This document shows positions 18,739-26,736 of a stretch of 64,000 nt of DNA, one piece after another; the first letter of the stretch is position 1; the number at the start of each line of letters is the position of its first letter. Under the pieces are notes generated by a model, which saw nothing but the letters and a program-made list of their open reading frames with translations, was not told the DNA's origin and ran no database searches. The stretch spans positions 62,001 through 126,000 of the forward strand of contig NZ_JAHAMK010000001.1 of NCBI RefSeq assembly GCF_018383585.1. The letters run 5' to 3'. This DNA is from Microvirga sp. 3-52. Lineage in GTDB: Bacteria > Pseudomonadota > Alphaproteobacteria > Rhizobiales > Beijerinckiaceae. A program made the position numbers and the translations under genes.

Positions 18739-19899
18739 TCACAACAGGAAGTCCGAAGCGCCGATCAGCGAGAGCTTCACGTTGAGCAGCGTGATCGATT
18801 GACTGTCGGCCTTGATGATCACGTCATCGGCCCTGCCGTCACTGTCGGCATTGACCCTGCTGATGCTGAGCTCGTCGAAGCTCAGGCCGTTGCCGCGCAG
18901 ATCGATGCGGTCGCTGGCGTTCCTGAAGTCGGTGATCTTGTCCTTGCCCCACTTGCCCGAAAAGCGGAACGTGTCCGCATTCGTGCCGCCGGTAAGGATG
19001 TCGTTGCCGCTGCCGCCGGAAAGGGTGTCCTTCCCGCTGTTGCCATAGAGCTTGTCGTTGCCCCCGTTGCCGTAGAGCTTGTCGTTGCCGCCATTGCCCT
19101 TGATCGTGTTGGCCGCGGACGTGCCCTTGAGGGTGTTGTTGCCAGCCGTGCCGCTGATCGTGGTGGGCGCAGGTGCGGGCGAGGCGCCCGCTGCCGGGTC
19201 GATGAGATCGAGCTTCACGTTGGAGGCGCCGATCGTCACCTGCTTGGTGACCGGGGCGTAGCCGCCGCCCGAGAAGGTGACCGAGTAGGTGCCGGCCGCG
19301 AGCGCCAGGCTGTAGCCGCCGGCGCCTTCCGTCGGGGTGCTGTACCGGGCGCCGGACGAACTCACGGCCGTGACGGTCAGCCCGCCGAGGCCCTCGCCGA
19401 TGTCGTAGAAGCGGTCGCCGTCCTTGTCGTCCATGCCGACGCCCGTGAGGAACACGTTACCGCCCGACTTGGCGAAATGCTGCGTGACGAAGGCTCCGTC
19501 CCAGGTCTGATACGGTCCGGTGTCGAAGCCGATGCCGATCTCGCGGAAGGTCCCGTTGAGGATGTTGGCCTTGTGCCCCGGACTGTTCATCAGGTTCATG
19601 TGCAGGAGCTGCACCTCGTCCTGCAGTCCTGCCGGAGCGCGGGTGCTGGCCCAGGCGATGTTTTCTCCCGAGGTCCAGGAGCCCGAGAAGGCATAGCCGG
19701 CGTCCATCATCCGCTGGTGCGGAGAGGAGCCGCCCGTTCCCGTATGGGAGAACGTGTCGGTGGCAATCATCCAGTCGCTGTGCGAATCCGCCGACGCGTT
19801 CAGGCTGCCGTTGAAGGCAAGCGGCTGAGCGCCCGCCTTCGCCCGTTCACGGTTCACCAGTTCGAGCATGAATTGCTCATAAGCCGTGGCCTGCGACAT
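18739..19899 (-). CDS. secreted CAP-domain protein with RTX calcium-binding repeats
   Basis: This 386-residue protein lacks a signal peptide. An N-terminal CAP/SCP-like domain spans about residues 8-150 (LELVNRERAKAGAQPLAFN, SHSDWMIATDTFSH, NIAWAS, LMNSPGHKANILNGTFREIGIG). A small beta-sandwich resembling a carboxypeptidase-regulatory module follows (about 160-235). Next come RTX nonapeptides (GNGGNDKLYGNGGNDKLYG, GGSGNDILTGG) at about 265-310, and a C-terminal segment ending in hydrophobic DFLL, typical of type I secretion substrates. No type I secretion genes are in the window. CAP proteins have roles from lipid binding to protease-like activity; the role here is unknown. Confidence 0.85.
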   Translation of the reverse strand: MSQATAYEQFMLELVNRERAKAGAQPLAFNGSLNASADSHSDWMIATDTFSHTGTGGSSPHQRMMDAGYAFSGSWTSGENIAWASTRAPAGLQDEVQLLHMNLMNSPGHKANILNGTFREIGIGFDTGPYQTWDGAFVTQHFAKSGGNVFLTGVGMDDKDGDRFYDIGEGLGGLTVTAVSSSGARYSTPTEGAGGYSLALAAGTYSVTFSGGGYAPVTKQVTIGASNVKLDLIDPAAGASPAPAPTTISGTAGNNTLKGTSAANTIKGNGGNDKLYGNGGNDKLYGNSGKDTLSGGSGNDILTGGTNADTFRFSGKWGKDKITDFRNASDRIDLRGNGLSFDELSISRVNADSDGRADDVIIKADSQSITLLNVKLSLIGASDFLL

Positions 19900-20176
19900 G
19901 GAACACCCCTTTGTTGCTTATGATTTTTCCCGCGTTCGGGTTAATGACCTGAGCTTGGGCTTAAGGGGCAAATGGGAAAAAGTTGTGACCCTGGGATATG
20001 GTGTTGCAACCCGGCTCGGTGCGCGCCGTTGAACGAGGCAGGTGAAACGGCCCTACCGGCGCCGTAACCCTGCCCTGCAGGATGAGAGGGAGATCAGGAA
20101 CCTATTCTGGTCTATAGCGGAAGCTGGAAACGCCTCAAGGCTGGGCTTGGCCGCAAGCTTGGCAGCATCACGAAGA

Positions 20177-21403
20177 ATGTCGATGACCAACCAAACGCCC
20201 GCCATGCCCCTTGCCTCCCGTCCTGTCTCGGCAGAGAGGGTTGCCGTCCCGATCCTGGCCGCCATCAGCGTTTCGCACCTGCTGAACGATCTCATCCAAT
20301 CCCTGCTGCCGGCGATCTACCCGATCCTCAAAAGCAATTTCCATCTCGACTTCGGACAGATCGGGCTTCTGACGCTGACGTTCCAGCTCACCGCGTCCCT
20401 GCTGCAGCCCCTGGTCGGCAGCTTCACCGATCGCAGGCCGCAGCCGTTCTCCCTCGTCGTGGGCATGGGCTTCACCCTCATCGGCCTGCTGACGCTCTCG
20501 CGGGCGGGCTCCTATCCGGTCCTGCTCCTGGCGGCGGCCCTCGTCGGCATGGGATCCTCGGTCTTCCACCCGGAATCCTCCCGCGTCGCCCGTCTCGCGT
20601 CAGGCGGACGGCACGGCCTGGCGCAGTCCGTGTTCCAGGTTGGCGGCAATGCGGGAACGGCCCTGGGCCCGTTGCTCGCGGCCTTCATCGTCGTCCCGTT
20701 CGGGCAGCCGAGCATCGCCTGGTTTTCCGTGGTGGCGCTGCTGGCGATGCTGATCCTGTTCGCCATCGGGCGCTGGTATCAGGCCAAGCTCGCGGATCTG
20801 CGCGCCAGGCCCCGCACGGCCGAGACGGGATCGCTGGTCTCGAAGAGGCGCGTCGTGATCTCGCTCGCAATCCTGATCCTGCTGGTCTTCTCGAAGGACT
20901 TCTACGTCGCAAGCCTCACCAATTATTTCACCTTCTACCTGATCGCCAAGTTCCAGCTCTCAGTGCAGGAGGCGCAGATCTATCTCTTCGTCTTCCTCGG
21001 CGCGCTCGCCGTCGGGACGATTCTGGGCGGCGCCATCGGCGACAAGATCGGGCGGCGCTACGTGATCTGGGGCTCGATCCTCGGGGTCCTGCCTTTCACG
21101 CTCGCGATGCCTTACGCCAATCTGTTCTGGACGGCGGTTCTGAGCGTCACCATCGGGTTGGTTCTGGCCTCGGCGTTCTCGTCCATTCTCGTCTACGCGA
21201 CGGAGCTCGTTCCGGGACGGGTCGGCACGATCGCGGGCCTCTTCTTCGGCCTGTCCTTCGGCATGGCGGGCCTAGGCGCGGCGCTGCTGGGTCAGCTGGC
21301 CGACCTGACGAGCATCGAGACCGTCTACAGGGTCTGCTCGTTCCTGCCGGCCATCGGGCTCCTGGCCTACTTCCTCCCGAAGATCGAGAAGAAGCACGCC
21401 TGA
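20177..21403 (+). CDS. MFS transporter, fosmidomycin-resistance (Fsr) type
   Basis: This 408-residue, 12-helix exporter has SHLLNDLIQSLLPAIYPILK in helix 1, QIGLLTLTFQLTASLLQPLVG in helix 2 and GMGSSVFHPESSRVARLASGGR before helix 5. The last is the diagnostic HPE motif of the Fsr branch. The start was set at the ATG giving MSMTNQT; an upstream in-frame ATG adds an Arg-rich, non-membrane leader and is less likely. Such proteins export fosmidomycin and other drugs in E. coli, but natural substrates are uncertain. A two-hairpin repeat follows the stop directly. Confidence 0.87.
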   Translation: MSMTNQTPAMPLASRPVSAERVAVPILAAISVSHLLNDLIQSLLPAIYPILKSNFHLDFGQIGLLTLTFQLTASLLQPLVGSFTDRRPQPFSLVVGMGFTLIGLLTLSRAGSYPVLLLAAALVGMGSSVFHPESSRVARLASGGRHGLAQSVFQVGGNAGTALGPLLAAFIVVPFGQPSIAWFSVVALLAMLILFAIGRWYQAKLADLRARPRTAETGSLVSKRRVVISLAILILLVFSKDFYVASLTNYFTFYLIAKFQLSVQEAQIYLFVFLGALAVGTILGGAIGDKIGRRYVIWGSILGVLPFTLAMPYANLFWTAVLSVTIGLVLASAFSSILVYATELVPGRVGTIAGLFFGLSFGMAGLGAALLGQLADLTSIETVYRVCSFLPAIGLLAYFLPKIEKKHA

Positions 21404-21417
21404 GGGGCGAGCTCCCC

Positions 21418-21528
21418 CCGTCATGGCCGTCCCCGGACTTGATCCGGGGATCGGTCCCGGCCATCCCAATGGGACAAGCACCGCGCTTCGACCCATCGGG
21501 ATCACCGGCACAAGGCCGGTGATGACGT
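21418..21528. repeat. two-hairpin intergenic repeat, variant with nested stem (copy 5)
   Basis: Unit B here is enlarged: an inner stem (CCCCGGA-CTTGA-TCCGGGG) sits inside the ATGGCC...GGCCAT arms at about 21422-21465. A spacer with AAGCACCGCGCTTC and a normal unit A at about 21501-21523 follow. The same enlarged B form occurs in copy 6. Confidence 0.86.
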
Positions 21529-21611
21529 GGGAACGGATGACGTCTGAAGCTTTGTTCCTGCCCTTGCCTCCAGGGACGTATCGGTATCGAATATTTACGA
21601 AACGCCGTTCG

Positions 21612-22376
21612 TCAGCTCAGGGCTGCTCTCGCCGCATCTTCCAGGGCCTTCATCGCCATGCGATACGGGCCCGGTCCATGGCTGATGCGGGCGACGCCGA
21701 GCTCCGCGAGCCGTGCAGCCGGGGGCGTCTTCGGGCTCGCCATGATGTTCACCGGCAGGGACGAGCCTTCGACGATGCGGGCGATCAGCGCCTCGTCGGC
21801 AAGGCCGGGAACGAAGAACCCGTCGGCACCGGCATCGGCATAGGCGCGGCCGCGCTCCAAGGCCGTGTCGACGAGGCTCTCGTGCTGGTCCGCGGCGGCC
21901 ACCAGGAACACGTCCGTGCGCGCATTCAGAAAGGCCGGAACCCCGAGCCGGTCGGCCGCATCCCTGGCGCCCTTGAGCCGCGCCGCCTGATCGGAGATCG
22001 CGCGCAAGGGACCGGTCTCGCGAGAGCTGTCCTCGATATTGTAGCCGATGGCGCCGGCCTGGACGGCGCGGGCGATATTGGCGCCAACCTCTGCGGGAGT
22101 GGTCCCGTAGCCGCTTTCGAGATCGATGGTGACCGGCAGGTCGGTGGCCGCCGCGATGCGCTCCAGATTGGCGATGGCGAGGTCGAACGGCATGTATTCG
22201 CCGTCGTCGAAACCGTGCGCGGCCGCAACCGACCAGCTGCCGGTGGCGAGAGCCTTCGCGCCGCTCGCCGCAACCGCCTTGGCGCTGCCCGCATCCCAGA
22301 CGTTGAACAGGATAACCGGGCGGCCCGGAACGTGGAGAGCCTTGAACGTCTTGGCCTTCGTGACTTGATCCGTCAT
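21612..22376 (-). CDS. isocitrate lyase/PEP mutase-family protein
   Basis: This 254-residue TIM-barrel protein belongs to the isocitrate lyase/phosphoenolpyruvate mutase superfamily. It shows LFNVWDAGSAKAVAASGAKALATGSWS, the metal-binding DLESGYG, an IEDSS motif where the family has ED, and ARTDVFL. The usual catalytic KKCGH loop is absent, so it is probably a C-C lyase-like or uncharacterised member rather than a true isocitrate lyase. The ATG overlaps the ada stop by 4 bases (ATGA), so it is translationally coupled to ada. Function unknown. Confidence 0.83.
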   Translation of the reverse strand: MTDQVTKAKTFKALHVPGRPVILFNVWDAGSAKAVAASGAKALATGSWSVAAAHGFDDGEYMPFDLAIANLERIAAATDLPVTIDLESGYGTTPAEVGANIARAVQAGAIGYNIEDSSRETGPLRAISDQAARLKGARDAADRLGVPAFLNARTDVFLVAAADQHESLVDTALERGRAYADAGADGFFVPGLADEALIARIVEGSSLPVNIMASPKTPPAARLAELGVARISHGPGPYRMAMKALEDAARAALS

Positions 22377-23443
22377 GCTTTTGACCCCTTGGAGAATGTT
22401 GCCGCGATGCGCCGCTCGTGTTCCAGCAGCCATTGCTTGCGCCAGATCTTGCCGCCATAGCCGGTCAGCGATCCGTCGGCGCCGATCACGCGATGGCAGG
22501 GCACGATGATCGCCACCTGATTGGCGCCGTTCGCCCGCGCGACGGCACGCGCCGCGTCGGGGCGATCGATGAAGCGGGCGATGTCGCCGTAGCTGCGCGT
22601 GGCACCCGCCGGGATCCGGCGCAGCGCGTCCCAGACCGTCGCCTCGAATGCCGTACCCTTCTGAACGATGGGAACCTCGAAGGAGATCGCGCGGCCGGCA
22701 AAATACTGCTCCACCTGATGGGCCAGCGTGTCGAGCATCGCGTGCTGCCCGAAGCAGATCGGCCCGACGCGTCTGCGCAGGCGCTCGATCTCGGTCGGAA
22801 GCGCCTTGCGTTCCGCGAATTCGAGCAGATGCACGCCCGCATCGTCCACGACAGCGAGCATGGCGCCGATCGGCGAGTCGAGCCATTGCGCCGTCAGGAT
22901 CTGACGCGCCGGCGTGCGGATCGGCGCATCGCCGATGAGCTTGCTGATCGCATCTCGAAAGCCGCTGCCGGATTCGTAGCCGGCATCGAGCTGGGCCTCC
23001 ACCACGGAACCTCCCTGCTGCAATGTGTTCACCGCAAGTCCCAGACGCTGCGAGCGCGCATATTGCGCGAAGGTGATGCCGTATTCCCGCTGGAAGGCGC
23101 GGCGGACGGTGGAGGGATCGTAGCCGAGGGCCTTTACGTCTTCGGCGCTCCAGCGCCGGTCGGGCTCGGCCTTGATCCTGTCCCGGAGGCTTTCGAGCGC
23201 CCCGCTCGTCGGCCGCTTGATGTCGAGGGGCCTGCACCGCAGGCAGGGGCGGAAACCTGCATCCTGGGCGGCATCCTTGCAGGAGAAGAACACCACGTTG
23301 TGGCGCTTCGGCTTCCGGGCCGGGCAGGTCAGGCGGCAGAAGATGCCCGTCGTCGTCACGCCCACATAGGCGAACCCTTCATAGGAAGGATCGCGGGCGA
23401 TCAGGGCGGCAAAGAGAGTGTCGTCGTCGCGAAGCATTGGCAT
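22373..23443 (-). CDS. ada: bifunctional Ada DNA-repair methyltransferase and regulator
   Basis: This 356-residue protein repairs alkylated DNA and activates the adaptive response. The N-terminal zinc/cysteine domain has C36, C40, C67 and C70 (FCRLTCPARKP, PCLRCRP), with C36 the phosphotriester methyl acceptor. An AraC-type helix-turn-helix covers about residues 85-180. The C-terminal O6-methylguanine methyltransferase has its acceptor C316 in IIVPCHRVIG. The length fits Ada. It overlaps the next gene by 4 bases. Confidence 0.95.
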   Translation of the reverse strand: MPMLRDDDTLFAALIARDPSYEGFAYVGVTTTGIFCRLTCPARKPKRHNVVFFSCKDAAQDAGFRPCLRCRPLDIKRPTSGALESLRDRIKAEPDRRWSAEDVKALGYDPSTVRRAFQREYGITFAQYARSQRLGLAVNTLQQGGSVVEAQLDAGYESGSGFRDAISKLIGDAPIRTPARQILTAQWLDSPIGAMLAVVDDAGVHLLEFAERKALPTEIERLRRRVGPICFGQHAMLDTLAHQVEQYFAGRAISFEVPIVQKGTAFEATVWDALRRIPAGATRSYGDIARFIDRPDAARAVARANGANQVAIIVPCHRVIGADGSLTGYGGKIWRKQWLLEHERRIAATFSKGSKA

Positions 23444-23507
23444 GACCCTGTTCTAGCGCAGCCGCCGGGGCCGTGTCGCCGGAAACGAGGCGTGTATTTT
23501 CTTTTCC

Positions 23508-24836
23508 TCAGCGGGCCTGAGCGACATCGACGCTGAGGCGCATCTCCGGGTGGATGCCGCAGATCACGTCGTAGTGGCCCGGCCGATCGAACCCGACGGT
23601 GACGGTATCACCGGGGTTCTGCGCATCGGAATTGAAGCTCTTGCCCGGCCCGTCGAGGCGTATGTTGTGCACACGCGTGTCATCGTTGAGGATGCGCAGG
23701 GCATCGCCCACCTTCAGGATGACGGCGCCGGGCGTGAAGCGCCGGGCCTTCTGGCTGACGCTGGATGCCGGCACCGCATCCGCATTGGTGCCCCAGGCCA
23801 TCGTCCTGGCCGGCAGGCTTGCCGGACGGGGAGGATCGTCGCTGGACACGGTGTTGAGGAACGCGACGAGCTGCGCCCGCTCCGTCGCGCTGAGCTCGAT
23901 CTGCTGCGGCAGGTCCGCCGAGAGGGTGGGGCGCTTCACCACGCGCTCTGCATAGTGATTCACCACATCGTCGAAGCTCGCAATCGAGCCGTCATGCATG
24001 TAGGGCGCGGACCAGACCCGTTCGCGCAGGCTCGGCGTCTTGAAGGCATGATCCGCCGCGCTCACGCCGAGAACCGGCCCACGACCCTTGTCATCGCTCG
24101 GCAGGCCGATGTCGTGGAAGGCTTCATCGGTGAAGCGCCAGCCCTGGTGGCAGGCCACGCAACCGGCCTTGCCGACGAACAGGGAGAAGCCCGCAAGCTC
24201 GTCGGGCTCCAGCGCCTTGTCGTCGCCCTTCACCCATCGGTCGAACCGGGTTTCCGGCGAGACCAGCGTTCGCTGGAAGGCCGCGAGAGCCTTGGCCAGA
24301 TTGGCTTGCGTTATGGCGGGATCGTCCGGGAAGGCTTCAGCGAAGGCTTTGCGCATCTGCGGATCTGCGGATAGTTCACGCAAGGCCGTCTGCAGGTTGC
24401 CGGCCATCTCTCGCTCGTTCTCGATTGGCACCATGGCCTGGGCTTCCAGGCTCGATGCCCTGCCGTCCCAGAAGAAGGACAGGCCCCAGGCCAGGTTCCA
24501 GAGTGGAGGCGTGCGGCGGTCGAGAGGCTGTCCGTCATGGCCCACATGGCGGTCGACGCCGTCGGAGAAGGCGAGGTCCGCCTGGTGGCAGCTCGAGCAC
24601 GCCACGTTGTCGGAACCCGACAGGCGGGTATCCTCGAAGAGCCCTGCGCCGAGCGCCACCTTTTCGGGAGTGGCCGGATTGTCGGCGGGCGTCGGGGCGT
24701 GGTCAGGACGCGCGAAAGCCTTTCGCCAGTGCTCGACGTCGAGCGGAGCGGGCTTGTCGGCCGCTCCGCCCACGAGGCCTGCGAGCACGAGGCTCGCAAG
24801 CGCCCGGCCGGCTCTGGCGAGACCCTCGCGCGGCAT
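23508..24836 (-). CDS. di-heme cytochrome c peroxidase/MauG-like protein fused to a cupredoxin domain
   Basis: This 442-residue exported protein has a signal peptide in its first 25 residues. The CCP/MauG part carries two heme c sites, CSSCH (C80, C83, H84) and CVACH (C226, C229, H230), with PSLRERVWSAPYMHDGSIASFDDVVNHY between heme 2 and the linker. From about residue 345 a cupredoxin follows with a full type 1 copper set: H390 (RVHNIR), C426, H429 and M432 (CGIHPEM). A cupredoxin fused to a di-heme peroxidase is unusual and suggests an internal electron donor. It begins 5 bases after the upstream gene, forming a two-gene operon. Confidence 0.87.
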   Translation of the reverse strand: MPREGLARAGRALASLVLAGLVGGAADKPAPLDVEHWRKAFARPDHAPTPADNPATPEKVALGAGLFEDTRLSGSDNVACSSCHQADLAFSDGVDRHVGHDGQPLDRRTPPLWNLAWGLSFFWDGRASSLEAQAMVPIENEREMAGNLQTALRELSADPQMRKAFAEAFPDDPAITQANLAKALAAFQRTLVSPETRFDRWVKGDDKALEPDELAGFSLFVGKAGCVACHQGWRFTDEAFHDIGLPSDDKGRGPVLGVSAADHAFKTPSLRERVWSAPYMHDGSIASFDDVVNHYAERVVKRPTLSADLPQQIELSATERAQLVAFLNTVSSDDPPRPASLPARTMAWGTNADAVPASSVSQKARRFTPGAVILKVGDALRILNDDTRVHNIRLDGPGKSFNSDAQNPGDTVTVGFDRPGHYDVICGIHPEMRLSVDVAQAR

Positions 24837-24841
24837 GGATG

Positions 24842-25702
24842 TCAGCGCAGATGTCCGAGCTGCAGTTCGAACTTCGCGACGGCGCTCAGGAACTCGCCGG
24901 AATCCTTCACGGCCTGCTTCAGCGGCGTCACGGCCGGGAAGGTGGCCTTCAGCTCGTTGAGGCTAGCCTGCACGGCCTTGGCCGCATCGGCGTTCTTCGC
25001 GGTGGCGGCCGGAATGACCGTTCCGACGAGACGGTCCGCTTCGAGCACGAAGCCGCGCGCGTCCTGGTACTCGACCACGTTCGCGATGCGGCCCTTGCTG
25101 ACGGCCTCCTCATATTCGTCGGCCGCCTGCTGCAGCACCTCGAGAGCCGTCTCGAGCACGAAATAGGTGCCGTTCTCCTCCTTCGCCTTCACGGCGGTCT
25201 CGGCGGCCGCCAAGCGCTCGTCGAGGGCCGCGCGGGCGCGGACATAGGCCTCCTTGTTCTTGGCCTTCACGGTCTGCGAGAGCGACTTCAAGGCCACCTG
25301 GAAGGGCGCGATGTTGAAGGTCTTCAGCTGATCGCGAATGCTGCCGTAGATCTCTTCCTCCGGGTGCAGGAAGTGGGGCAGGGCGTCGGCCCAGCGCCCG
25401 GCCTCGATCAGTTCGGCGCCGACGAGAAGATGGCCGCGGATCGTCTCGATTCCGCGATAGACGTGGATGGCCGGCTGCAGCTGCGCGGCGCCGCCTTCCC
25501 CTTCGCCTCCTTCGCCTTCGCCGCCGGCAGTGGCCGCAGGCGCCGCGTGGCCCTGGTGCTGGGCGAGTTGGAGCAGGGTCTGGTCCGCCTTGGCCTCGAT
25601 ACCGGCCTGGGGCTGAACGTGCAGGGCCGTCGCCTGCGCAACGGCCGGAGCGGCAACCAGCACGGCGGAGCTCAGGCCCGCCCAGATCTTCCGTTTCTTC
25701 AT
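24842..25702 (-). CDS. exported helical protein of unknown function, partner of the di-heme peroxidase
   Basis: This 286-residue protein has a clear signal peptide (MKKRKIWAGLSSAVLVAAPAVAQA). A Gly/Glu-rich linker (AATAGGEGEGGEGEGGAAQ) at about residues 54-72 precedes a long all-helical domain. HFLHPEEEIYGSIRD near residue 110 has a His-x-x-His/Glu pattern reminiscent of imelysin/EfeO-like iron proteins, but the match is weak. It is the first gene of a two-gene operon with the di-heme peroxidase. Its tight spacing and shared periplasmic address suggest a functional pair. Confidence 0.7.
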   Translation of the reverse strand: MKKRKIWAGLSSAVLVAAPAVAQATALHVQPQAGIEAKADQTLLQLAQHQGHAAPAATAGGEGEGGEGEGGAAQLQPAIHVYRGIETIRGHLLVGAELIEAGRWADALPHFLHPEEEIYGSIRDQLKTFNIAPFQVALKSLSQTVKAKNKEAYVRARAALDERLAAAETAVKAKEENGTYFVLETALEVLQQAADEYEEAVSKGRIANVVEYQDARGFVLEADRLVGTVIPAATAKNADAAKAVQASLNELKATFPAVTPLKQAVKDSGEFLSAVAKFELQLGHLR

Positions 25703-25738
25703 GGTTTTCCCCTCGCCACGGCGGCCGCTGCCGGCTAG

Positions 25739-25753
25739 TTTAGAAAAGCTAAA
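25739..25753. promoter_or_regulatory. inverted repeat in the peroxidase/oxygenase divergent promoter region
   Basis: TTTAG-AAAAG-CTAAA is a perfect 5+5+5 inverted repeat in an AT-rich island between two divergent genes whose products use iron or heme. The TTTAGAA half resembles Irr-type iron control elements, but the spacing differs from what I recall, so the regulator is not assigned. Confidence 0.35.
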
Positions 25754-25824
25754 AACTACCTGTCTTTACAATGATTTAGCTACAGAATATGGGGGTTCCT
25801 GGCAAGCCCGAAGGTGTCTCACCC

Positions 25825-26484
25825 ATGCTCATCACGATTGCGGACGTCCTGCCCCTGGCCGAACTCGGAGAGGTTCGTGCGATGCTGGGATCGATGCGCT
25901 TCGAGGATGGTCGCGCGACGGCCGGATGGAGCGCCAAGCTCGTCAAGGACAACGAGCAGGCCCGGGAAGGCGCCGCGCTCACGCTGCTGCGGGACAAGGT
26001 GGCGAAGGCCATTCTCGACAACGAGGTGTTCAGCCTCGCCGTGCGCCCGAAGGTTCTGACGCCGCTCACCTTTGCCCGCTACGGCGAGGGCAGGGCCTAT
26101 GGATCCCACGTGGACAATCCGCTGATGAACGGCATCCGTACGGATGTGTCCTTCACCCTCTTCCTGGCCGATCCGGAAAGCTACGACGGTGGCGAACTCG
26201 TAATCGAATCGGTTGCCGGCGAGGAGGAGGTGAAGCTCCCGGCAGGGCACCTCGTCGCCTATGATTCGACGAGCCTGCACCGGGTCGCGCCCGTCACGCG
26301 GGGAGAGCGCGTGGTGGCCGTGGGCTGGGCGCAGAGCTACGTGCGCGACAGCGCCCGGCGGGAACTCCTGTTCGATCTGGAAACCGCAAAGCGCGGCCTG
26401 TTCGCCCAATCCGGCAAGACGCCGGAATTCGACCTGTTGGCGAAAAGCGGCGCCAATCTCTTCCGCATGTGGGCCGAGGTTTAA
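25825..26484 (+). CDS. PKHD-type Fe(II)/2-oxoglutarate hydroxylase (PiuC/YbiX-like)
   Basis: This is a 219-residue prolyl-4-hydroxylase-fold enzyme. The metal ligands are His-x-Asp in YGSHVDNPLM (about residues 96-98) and a distal His in TSLHRVAPVTRGERVVAVGW, which also provides the 2-oxoglutarate Arg. The start was placed at MLITIADVLP, with GAAGGTG upstream; a longer form adds 12 residues. Family members are often iron-regulated and lie beside TonB receptors, which are not present here. It is divergent from the peroxidase operon and shares the inverted-repeat region with it. Confidence 0.88.
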   Translation: MLITIADVLPLAELGEVRAMLGSMRFEDGRATAGWSAKLVKDNEQAREGAALTLLRDKVAKAILDNEVFSLAVRPKVLTPLTFARYGEGRAYGSHVDNPLMNGIRTDVSFTLFLADPESYDGGELVIESVAGEEEVKLPAGHLVAYDSTSLHRVAPVTRGERVVAVGWAQSYVRDSARRELLFDLETAKRGLFAQSGKTPEFDLLAKSGANLFRMWAEV

Positions 26485-26547
26485 GGGGTTCTCGACGTCC
26501 TCTCTGGGTTGCTGTCCGGTGTGCCCAACCGGAAACGCACCTGCTTC

Positions 26548-26656
26548 GTCATCACCGGCCTCGTGCCGGTGATCTCGATGAAGAAAAGCGCGGCGCTTCA
26601 TAGAATCGGGATGGCCGGGACCGATCCCCGGATCAAGTCCGGGGACGGCCATGACG
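26548..26656. repeat. two-hairpin intergenic repeat, variant with nested stem (copy 6)
   Basis: Unit A at 26548-26577 is followed by a spacer AAAAGCGCGGCGCTTC, itself a small palindrome. The enlarged unit B at about 26610-26654 contains an inner CCCCGGA-TCAAG-TCCGGGG stem. It lies between two convergent oxygenase genes. Confidence 0.86.
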
Positions 26657-26736
26657 TGCGGAGGTTATCCATGGAAGATCGGTGCCCCTGTCCCCGGAAG
26701 CTCAGGGAAGGGGCGAATCCCAGGAACTTGTAGGTG

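Noticed and set aside
21612..22376. Genuine isocitrate lyase (aceA)
   Set aside because: At 254 residues it is far shorter than isocitrate lyase and lacks the KKCGH catalytic loop.
21612..23237. 541-codon fusion of an upstream segment to the PEP-mutase-family protein
   Set aside because: The upstream 287 residues are the ada gene read in the wrong frame; the true start is the ATG that overlaps the ada stop.
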